64,000 bases of DNA from Odobenus rosmarus divergens (Eukaryota > Chordata > Mammalia > Carnivora > Odobenidae). Made by a program: the position numbers and the translations under genes. Position 1 is the first letter of the stretch. Every line of letters starts with the position of its first letter. Location of the stretch: NCBI RefSeq assembly GCF_000321225.1, contig NW_004450401.1:4366555-4430554 (forward strand), written 5' to 3'. This document shows positions 55,788 through 64,000 of the stretch, in pieces. The notes under the pieces were generated by a model. That model was not told where the DNA came from. It did not search any database and saw only the letters and a program-made list of their open reading frames with translations.

Positions 55788-55983
55788 TTTTTTTTTTTTT
55801 AAGATTTTTATTCATTTGACAGAGATAGATAGAGCGAGAGAGGGAACACAAGCAGGGGGAGTGGGAGAGGGAGAAGCAGACTCCCCATGGAGCAGGGACC
55901 CCAATGCAGGGCTAGATCCCAGGACCCCAGGATCATGACCTGAGCCGAAGGCAGATGCTTAACGATTGAGCCACCCAGGCGTC
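55788..55983 (-). mobile_element. Can-SINE, antisense
   Basis: T-run tail, complete body, head ending GCCACCCAGGCGTCC. Confidence 0.95.
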
Positions 55984-56417
55984 CACCCATTTTTGACGTT
56001 AAAACATTCCTCAAATGTTTTGTCATTCTTGGTTGGGTGCTCATCTTAATTTTTGAAGTTCCGTATTAACCCACATGTGAGTGCTGCATCTATTTATCAC
56101 ATCTTGTTGCCAGTAATTTCGGGAAAGAATTTGGACTTGATGCTGGGTGGGGAATATTCTTTAATATCAAGAATTGGAACTGGGGACAACCACATTATTA
56201 TCATGGGCATGGCAATGCCTTGCCTCTTTGGCTTAGGTTCTTATACGGACACTCACTTCTCTTACTGCCAGTTGCTTGACAAAAGCTGGGAAGAATTACC
56301 TTATTAGTTGACCATGTCTCATTCATATTTCTGCACATCCCCTGCCTCTGAGGCTGGAGAAACTCTAAGTTGCTCTCACCTTTTGTTTCAGTTTTTTTCC
56401 TCTGGAAATTTGAGGTT
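55984..56417. other. Unassigned intergenic sequence
   Basis: An 84-codon plus frame (56053-56307) is present, with no domain or exon signals seen. Confidence 0.4.
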
Positions 56418-56432
56418 ATGATTTTCTCTTTT

Positions 56433-56574
56433 TTAACAAATTTATTTACTTACTTACTTATTTATTTTTATTCATTACTTTTTTTAGTTAGCTCCATGCC
56501 CAACATGGGGCTTGAACTCATGACCCTGAGATCAAGAGTGGTATGTTCTACAGACTGAGCCAGCCGGGTGCCCC
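56433..56574 (-). mobile_element. Old-type Can-SINE, antisense
   Basis: Perfect 15-bp TSD atgattttctctttt at 56418-56432 and 56575-56589 despite the old sequence type. Confidence 0.9.
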
Positions 56575-56954
56575 ATGATTTTCTCTTTTAATCTGATACC
56601 ATTTTCTCTCCCTTTTAAGAGATTTCCTTGTAATTCCAGCAGACTATTATGATTAGCAACATCATATCAGCCCTCAACACTTCTGCGTGATTCTCCGCTT
56701 TTCTAATCAATTTGATTTCCCACTCTTTACAGTTATTTATGTCACATTTACTACTCTCCTTAACCTTCTGACTATTCTAGCCCCCTTCATACCCCCCTTC
56801 AATAGCAAGGTCAGAAGACCTTGCTATTTTTCACACAAAGAAAATTGAAACCATCAGATGGGAACTCCCTCATCCTCCCCAAGCCAAACTCCAGTGCACC
56901 CACAACTACATCCATCCTCTCCTGCCCTCCTGAGGCATTAGATGTGCTGTTTCT

Positions 56955-57162
56955 TTCCTTTTTTTTTTTTTTTTAAAGATTTTATTTATTTATTTGACAG
57001 AGAGAGACAGCGAGAGCAGGAACACAAGCAGGGGGAGTGGGAGAGGGAGAAGCAGGCTCCCTGCCGAGCAGGGAGCCTGATGCGGGGCTCAATCCCAGGA
57101 CCCCAAGATCATGACCTGAGCCGAAGGCAGAGGCTTAACCAACTGAGCCACCCAGGTGCCCC
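56955..57162 (-). mobile_element. Can-SINE, antisense
   Basis: Perfect 15-bp TSD agatgtgctgtttct at 56940-56954 and 57163-57177. Confidence 0.95.
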
Positions 57163-57555
57163 AGATGTGCTGTTTCTCATCACATCTAAGGCTGAGCTCT
57201 ACAGCTATGCTCTGCATGCAGTTCCCTCCCATCGTCCTCAAACCTTACACTCTCACATGTTCTTTCCCTTACCTGTGTATCCCGCTACTCCTTTCCATCT
57301 CTGTCCTTCCCATGCTCTTCAACATGAGTAAGTCTGTCCCATCTTAAAAACAGCCACAACCTGAACTTTCTTTTCACTCTACTCACTTTCTCCTCTAGCT
57401 TCCATCCCATTTCTTTTGTCTCCTTCATAAACTTCCAGAGAGAGTCATCTACATTAGCAGCTTCCATTTCCTGGCTTCACATTGACTTCTCAACCCACTC
57501 CAATCTGTCCCTCAATACTCCACAGATAAAGTGCTCACTCAGGTCACCCGACATC

Positions 57556-57990
57556 TGTGGTAGTTTTAAAATATGGCCACGAATTCTTTATCCCTCATTT
57601 ACAAGGTAGAGTCTAATCCTCCTCTCCTTAAGTGTGGGTTGTACTTGCTTCCGGTGCATCAAATATGCTGGAAGTGATGATGTGTGACTTCTGGGGCTGA
57701 GTCACATTGTAGCTTCAACCTCTCTCTCTTGGACTGTTTGCTCTGAGGAAGCCAGCTCTGAGTGGGCCATCCTAGAAGAGGATCCTCCAGCCCCATTAGC
57801 CCCTCAGATGACTGCAGTCCTGCCTGACATCTTGACTGCAGCCTTGTGAGAAACTCTGAGCCAAAACCATCCAGCTAAGCAGCTCCTGGTTTCCTGGCTT
57901 TCAGAAATAGTATGAGTTAATAAACATTTGTTGTTGTAAGCTGCTGAAGTTTAGGGTATTGTTACACAGCAATAGATAACTCATATAACC
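57556..57990 (+). mobile_element. MaLR-type solo LTR (MLT1-like), sense
   Basis: 'gatcctccagccccattagcc', 'cagatgactgcagtcctgcc' and 'aataaacatttgttgttgtaag' are characteristic. It ends 'cagcaatagataactcatata'. Confidence 0.8.
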
Positions 57991-58770
57991 TCCATTTGTT
58001 AAGTCTAAAGAATGCTTTGACTTCTCAGCAGCATTTGACACTGTTGACCTCTCCCTCTCTGGAACACTCTTCCCTTTGATTTCCAAAGTCTCCTACCTAA
58101 CTTCCCAGAATCCTTTGCAGGCTCTTTCTCCTCTGCAAGCCATTAAACACTGTGCTCTTTAAAATCCAGTCCTAGGCTCTCTTCTCTTTTTAATCTTCTC
58201 TTTCTGCAAGGGTTTTCACCCAGCATCTCAGTAAATATGCCGTTGACACCCAAATTTCTTCATCCAGCCCAGACATTTCCACAGAACTGTTCACCTATAT
58301 ATCCAACTATTTCCTCGTCATTGTTCTTGATTATCCCCAAAGCACCTCAATCTCTGTACTCCAAGAACAAACTATTTTTCCTCTCAAAACTGGGTTTTCT
58401 TTTCATGTTTCCTATTTCAGTGAAGAGCACTATAACTATCATGTCCACTTGCTTTTGGCCATCTAGGTACCTCCCTCTCCCTACTCATACTTATCTAATC
58501 AATTACCAAGAGTGTTTATTTTTAACTTCTGAATATCTTGTAAATCTCTGCCATCCAAGTCATTCTTTCTTGCTAGGATTATTACAGTAGCTTCCAAACC
58601 CATTTCCTTACTTGTACCGTAGGCCTGTCTCTAGTCTGTTCTCCACATTATTGCCTGAGAGGTATTTTCAGTATTTTTAAAAACATGACACAAATCCGGT
58701 CATGTTTCCTTTCTGCTTAAAAGTCTTTAATGGTCTCCTATCAATCTTTGAATGAAGCCCTCAAATTCTT

Positions 58771-59257
58771 TTTTTTTTTAAGTTTTTATTCAAATTCCAG
58801 TTATTTAACATACAGTGTTATATTAGTTTCAGGTGTATAATATAGTGATTCATCACTTTCGTACATCACCTGGTGCTCATCACAACAAGTGCCCTCCTTA
58901 ATCCCCATCACCGATCTCACCCATGCCCCTACTCCCTCCCCTCTGGTAACCATCAGTTTGTTCTCTAGAGTTAAGAGTCTGTTTCTCAGCTCATCTCTCT
59001 TTTTCTCCTTTGTTCATTTTTTTTGTTTCTTAAATTCACATATGAGTGAAGTCATATGGTATTTGTCTTTCTCTGACTGACTTATTTTGCTTAGCATAAT
59101 ACGCTCTAGCTCCATCCATGTGGTTGCAAATGGCAAGATTTCATTCTTTTTTATGGCTGAGTAATATTCCACTGTGTATATGTGTGTGTGTGTGTGTGTG
59201 TACATACATATATTTAATCTCACTTCTTTATCCATTCATCAATTGATGGATACTTGG
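58771..59257 (-). mobile_element. 5'-truncated carnivore L1, antisense
   Basis: 487 bp of 3' end. TSD of 18 bp with two mismatches: tgaagccctcaaattctt (58753-58770) and tgaaaccctcaagttctt (59258-59275). A (TG)n run (about 59180-59201) lies inside it. Confidence 0.9.
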
Positions 59258-60494
59258 TGAAACCCTCAAGTTCTTAGTATGACCTACCAGTCGCTGCATC
59301 CTCTTATCACAGTATACATCTTTAGTCTCATTGTGCCCACTCCCTACTTGCTGAAATTCAGCCATAATGACCTTTCAGCCCTTCCAATGGGCCACATTCC
59401 CTCTTGCCCCACAGTCTGTATAGGAGTCTTTCTGAAATGCTTTCCTTGATGGTAGATTTCAGCACAAGTATCCCTGGGTCAGGGAAGCTCCCCCCCCATA
59501 CTTCCAGGCTACATCAAGTTCTTTTTCATACCCTCCTGAAGAATTGGGGCCCTTTTCTCTAGAGCATTGCCTAATTAATAATTGGGCCTAGAGGCAAGAC
59601 CCTTTGATTAATATTTGCCTCACTCCATTTGATTATAAGAGCCATGAGAGCACTGAGAGTAGTTCAGTGCCTGGCACAGGGCCCAACACATGTTGGGCTT
59701 TTGATGAACAAGTGTGGACTGAATGTTCCTTGAAAATTTGGGGGGACTTGCAGATACAATTCTCTGGTCTGGTGCCTTTTTTCTTTTCTTGTTGTGGTAA
59801 AACATGCGTAACATAAAATTTACCATCTTAACCATTGTAGAGTATACAATTCAGTGGTATTAAATACGTTCATAATGTTATGCAACCATTGCCACCATCC
59901 ATCTCCAGAATGCTTTTCATCTTGTAAAACTGAAATTCTATACCCATTAAACAATAATTCTCCATTGCCCTCTTCCCCTAGCTCTCAACAACTACCATTC
60001 TACTTTCTGTCTCTATGATTTTGACTACTCTAAGTATCTCATTTAAGTGAAATCATAACAGTATTTGTCTTTTTGTGACTGGCTTTTCCACCTACAAATG
60101 TCCTTAGGGTTCATCTATGTTATAGCATGTGTCAGAATTTCCTTCCTCTTAAAGGCTGAATAATATTCCATTGTATGTATCTACCACATTTTGCTTCTTC
60201 ATTCACCCATTGATGGACACTGGGTTGCTTCTATGTTTTAGCTAATGTGAGTAACAATGCTATGAATATAGGTGCACAAATATCTCTTTGAGACTTACTT
60301 TTAGTTCTTTTGTGTATACTCAGAAGTGGAATTGCTGGATCATATAATAATTCTATTTTTAATTTTTTGAGGAACCGCTATATTGTTTTCCATAGTGGCT
60401 GCATCATTTTACATTCCCACCAACAGTGCACAAGGATTCTAATTTCTCTACATCCTCACCAACATTTGTTATTTTCTGTTTTAAATAGTGTCTT

Positions 60495-60690
60495 TTTTTT
60501 TTTAAAGGTTTTATTTATTTATTTGACAGAGAGAGACAGCGAGAGAGGGAACACAAGCAGGGAGAGTGGGAGAGGGAGAAGCAGGCTTCCTGCTGAGCAG
60601 GGAGCCTGATGAGGAGCTCCATCCCAGGACCCTGGGATCATGACCTGAACCGAAGGCCAACTCTCAAGGACTGAGCCACCCAGGCACTCC
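60495..60690 (-). mobile_element. Can-SINE, antisense
   Basis: TSD taaatagtgtctt / taaatagtatctt on the two sides. Confidence 0.95.
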
Positions 60691-61513
60691 TAAATAGTAT
60701 CTTCTTAAGCAAAAAAAAAAAAAAAGTTGTAATGTTGATGCAGTTTTTCAGTTTATAAAATTTTTCTTTTATGGATTGTGCTTTTTATGTTGTATCTATG
60801 GACTTGTCTAGTCCGAGGTCATAAGGATTTTCTCCTATGTTTTCTTCTAAAAATCTTGTAGTTTTAGTTCTTACATTTAGAACTATGATTCATTTTGAGT
60901 TATTTTTTGTGAATGGTGTGACATAAGGACCTAAATTCATCTTTTTGCATGTGGATATTCTAGTGCCCCAGCATTATTGTTGAAAATAAAATTCTTCCCC
61001 TATTGAATTTTTCTGGCACCTTTGTTGAAAATCAACTGAGCATAAATGTAAGAGTTTATTTTTGGACTTTCAACTCTGTTCCACTTACCTATGTGTTTAT
61101 CTTTTTGACAGTACACGATCTCGACTTCCACAGATTTAGAATTCATTTTGAAATTGGGAACTGTAAACCCTTCAACTTTGTTCTTTTTCAAAATTGTTTT
61201 GACTATGCTAGGTCTTTTGAATTTTTATATCAATTGTAGGATCATCTTGTCAGCTTCTGCAAAAACAGCAGCTGAGATTTTGTTAGGATTGTATCAAATC
61301 TATATATCAATCTGAGGGAGAATTGCCATTTTAGGATGATTGGGTCTTCCAATCCATGAACATGGAATGTCTCTCCATTTATTTAAATCTTCTTTAATTT
61401 CTCTTAGCAATATTTTGTAGTTTCCAGTGTACAAGTCTTACATTTCTTTTGCTAAATTTATTCCCTAAGCATTTTATCTTATTGATACTATTGTGAATGG
61501 AATTCTTTTCTTT

Positions 61514-61716
61514 TTAAAAAAATTTTTTAAGATTTTATTATTTTTATATATTTGTCAGAGAGTCAGAGAGAGAGAACACAAGCAGGGGGAGTGGCAGAGG
61601 GAGAATCAGGCTCCCCGCTGAGCAAGGAGCCTGACGTGGGACTCGATCTCAGGACCCTGGGATCATGACCTGAGCTGAAAGCAGATGCTTAACTGACTGA
61701 GCCACCCAGGTGTCCC
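61514..61716 (-). mobile_element. Can-SINE, antisense
   Basis: TSD tggaattcttttcttt (61498-61513) and tggaattattttcttt (61717-61732). Confidence 0.95.
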
Positions 61717-61850
61717 TGGAATTATTTTCTTTATTTCATTTTCAGATTGTTCATTGTTACTAAGTAGAAAAACCATTGATTCTCACATATCGATCTTAAA
61801 ACCTGTGACCTTGCTGAAATTATTTGTATCACACTATTTGTTTATTTAAC

Positions 61851-63180
61851 TGAGTCTTGTTGTTAGTGCTGGTATTACTAGTTCATGAAAAGCCCATCTG
61901 CTGTTGTCCTGACAAATTCCAGTGCCATTTCTATTGTCAGTAATGAACCTCCAGTTGTTTGCGGACCACTCAGCCTAATCAGGAGCCAATGCAGAGTTCA
62001 TTAGGGGGTATAGCTCCCCATCTCCCCGCTTTTAATCCTGCTTTTCATCAGGGTTGGAAATGCAGTCTGGGATGCCTCCTACCAGGCAAAGGACTAAGAT
62101 GCTGAAAGAGTCAGTGGTTAAAACTGAACAGGAACCCCTCTGGCCCAATTCCATACTTGAGCAGTCCCAGGATCTGGATCCCCTGGGGATCTGAGGGTTC
62201 TTGGATTTTGTTCCAAATCCCTACTCCAGCTCCCTGGGGACTGGGGGACTCTACCTAGTACTCCAAGTGTGCAGAATGTGGCTTGTTTTGGTAAGATATG
62301 TTTTCCTCGGGGAAGATGAGGGCTGGGCACTTTTCCTGCCTTTTCCCTGGCTATTTCTTCAGATGGATCTCTGCAACTGGTGGGCAGACATGACTCCCAT
62401 CTAAGTTGATGCCAGCCCACAGTGGTTGCTCTTCTTTTTGGGGGACCCTTGCTTTTGGTTACCGGGAACTGTTGCTGACACTTGGGCAGTTTTTTGTTTG
62501 GGAAGTTAGAAATTTTAAATAGGCCAGATGGGTAACTGTGGGCCTTCCCCAGGGCCAGGTATTAGCATTGCAAATATGATTCTTCAGTTCTAGTTAGGAA
62601 GGTAATGCCCAGGGAGAGGAGGAATTGTGCCAACTAAGGAAAGGTTCTTTCTTATTTGTAATTTTCCCCCACAGCGGGAGGTTTTCAAAACACAGCATCT
62701 ATGGTAGAAGGCTCCATGCTCTCTAATTATCATAATAATTATTATAATTATAATGTTAATTTAAATTTCAGTCACAATCTCAGGTGTGCATAAAGTGTAA
62801 TTTTATTTATTTTTAATACCTCTTTAATTTCTGACTCTGCACCCTCATTCTGTATAATGGTAGACAACTCCTTGCTAGTCCGAGTTGGACCCCAGACCTC
62901 TTGTCAGTCTCTGCTGACAAACTTGGGCAGTGTCACTCCCCCAGATTTGGTGATGGCTTCTACTGAAGCCTGCTTCAAGCTTTGCTCACTGCCCTATAAA
63001 AGAATTTTGAACATCTAAGTAACTCCTTGCCCAATTTTTAGTTGACATTTAACCTTTTTCGTCATAAGTTTAAATGGTTATAAAAGATTTATTAACATAC
63101 TGCATATATTGATATTTAAAAATAAAACTATTATACCATACTTCTAAATATATCCAAAGAAGTCTAAATACTATAGCAGT
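61851..63180. other. Unassigned intergenic sequence
   Basis: Includes a moderately GC-rich stretch (61900-62700) with a 100-codon minus frame (62118-62420) and a 67-codon plus frame, neither with a domain. (ATT/AAT)n-rich simple sequence lies near 62727-62760. Confidence 0.4.
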
Positions 63181-63184
63181 TTAA

Positions 63185-63565
63185 TTTCATTAAAAATACC
63201 TTAATATTTCAAGATGAGGAACAAACTAGGGATGTCTGCTTTCACCACTTTTATTTTTTATCTATCTATTTATTTATTTATTTATTTATTTATTCATGAG
63301 AGACAGAGAGAGAGAGAGAGAGAGGCAGAGGGAGAAGCAGGCTCCCAAGGAGCAGGGAGCCTGATGCGGGACTCGATCCCAGGACCCTGGGATCATGACC
63401 TGAGCCGAAGGCAGACGCTTAACCATCTGAGCCACCCAGGCGCTCTCACCACTTTTATTAAGCATTATACTTGAGGTCCTATCCAGGGTAATAAGGCGAG
63501 GCAAAGAATAAAAGGGTCACAAATTGGAAAGAAAGAAGTAAAACTGTCTTTATTCACAAATGAAG
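63185..63565 (+). mobile_element. Old L1 reverse-transcriptase region, sense, with SINE
   Basis: 'gaacaaactagggatgtctgc' then, after the SINE, 'cttgaggtcctatccagggtaataag' and 'taaaactgtctttattcaca' are ORF2 RT words in order. Confidence 0.7.
63256..63444 (-). mobile_element. Can-SINE, antisense, CTCATGAATAAA-tail subtype
   Basis: Head ends CACCCAGGCGCTC. The flanks tcaccacttttatt repeat on both sides as a TSD. Confidence 0.95.
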
Positions 63566-64000
63566 AGCACCCAAGTGAAAATAGGCGATTTATTCAGAGT
63601 TTGTTATAGCTGACAGCCACTAACACTTGCCTTTGGCAGAGGCTCAAAGTCAGGTAGGGGGGCAGGAAAGCCTATAGTTAAAAGGGAAAGCTTCAAGTCT
63701 GTACTGATTGAAGGCTATTATCATAGGCAAGCTAGAGGTGGGTTAACTAGAAGTGGCATCTTATGTGATGGTTTGGGGAGCATGTTTGTATTTTTCTGAT
63801 TGGTCTTGAGTTGGAAACAGTGTCAAAAAATAGGGACGCTGGCAGTCACTGATCAAGTTCTGACTATTCTGGGTTGATTGCTTCAGAGGTTGTAATTTGG
63901 CTTCCTAGAGTTGTTGCTTCAGGGGTTGTGGGTCAGAGTTCTGTTGTTATATATGGTCTGGCTGTTGTCTGTATATTCAGTCACTCAGACAACATGAACA
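63566..64000 (-). mobile_element. LTR-like element, antisense, running off the window
   Basis: In reverse, AATAAA at 63589-63594 lies near its 3' end and the rest has the even, ORF-free look of an LTR. It begins right where L1 RT sequence breaks off, consistent with insertion into that L1. Confidence 0.5.

Larger units (their letters stand above)
57180..59735 (+). mobile_element. L2 LINE, sense, split by an LTR and an L1
   Basis: L2 pieces at 57180-57555, 57991-58752 and 59276-59735 run in ORF2-to-3'-end order ('agcagcatttgacactgttgac', then 'cagtgcctggcacagggccc'). All frames are decayed. Confidence 0.7.
59770..61850 (-). mobile_element. Old L1 (L1MA/MB-like), antisense, with two SINEs
   Basis: 3' UTR in reverse at 59770-60100 ('taaaatttaccatcttaacc'), then reversed ORF2 C-terminal part and beyond to about 61850. 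SINEs interrupt it at 60495 and 61514. Confidence 0.85.

Noticed and set aside
706..63444. tRNA genes suggested by tRNA-like A and B boxes
   Set aside because: These are heads of Can-SINEs. None folds as a stand-alone tRNA with acceptor stem, and all are followed by the SINE body and A-rich tail.
1..64000. A previously undescribed multi-gene system
   Set aside because: Outside one exon the window is transposable elements and unassigned non-coding DNA. I saw no conserved gene cluster, structured RNA family or regulatory array that would support such a claim.

Overview
The window looks like nuclear DNA of a carnivoran mammal, most likely a non-canid caniform (bear, pinniped or mustelid). The main evidence is more than fifty tRNA-Lys-derived Can-SINEs with the head GGGGCGCCTGGGTGGCTCAG, a CT-rich body and an AATAAA-rich tail, mixed with carnivore-type L1s. 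I cannot name the species. There are no operons, phage, CRISPR arrays or bacterial genes, and one run of N (51735-52479) marks an assembly gap.

The only protein-coding sequence I can support is one exon. It lies on the minus strand inside a CpG island at about 38.7-39.8 kb. The start codon is at 39452-39450, 43 codons follow, and a GTGAGT splice donor begins at 39323. The peptide begins [15 protein letters not shown], which I recognise from memory as the N-terminus of SIMC1 (PLEIAD), a SUMO-interacting-motif protein. On that reading the promoter is at about 39.45-39.8 kb, positions 1-39323 are the first intron (I found no second exon), and 39.8-64 kb is upstream intergenic DNA.

Layout by region. 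0-6.24 kb: an old plus-strand L1 broken up by SINEs and an LTR-like piece. 6.25-8.5 kb: a Tigger-like DNA transposon, an LTR-like element and L1 3' ends. 8.6-25.6 kb: an old minus-strand L1 split by two near-full-length younger carnivore L1s lying head to tail (11.2-17.4 and 17.4-25.04 kb). 25.6-33.2 kb: L1 pieces, LTR-like sequence, MIR, a hAT relic and many SINEs. 33.2-38.6 kb: a MaLR LTR, L2, L1 3' ends and a four-SINE cluster. 38.7-39.8 kb: the CpG island and exon. 39.8-51.6 kb: MER5A, L2, a MaLR LTR, L1 remnants, SINE clusters and a solo ERV1-like LTR. After the gap, 52.5-64 kb: SINEs, an L2 split by two later insertions, another antisense L1 and an LTR running off the window end.

No multi-gene system is visible and I did not find a convincing undescribed one. 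The most informative items are the SIMC1 first exon with an out-of-frame upstream ATG, the three-layer nested L1 locus, repeat expansion at the same ORF2 site in two L1 copies, and several SINE clusters that reused one target site.
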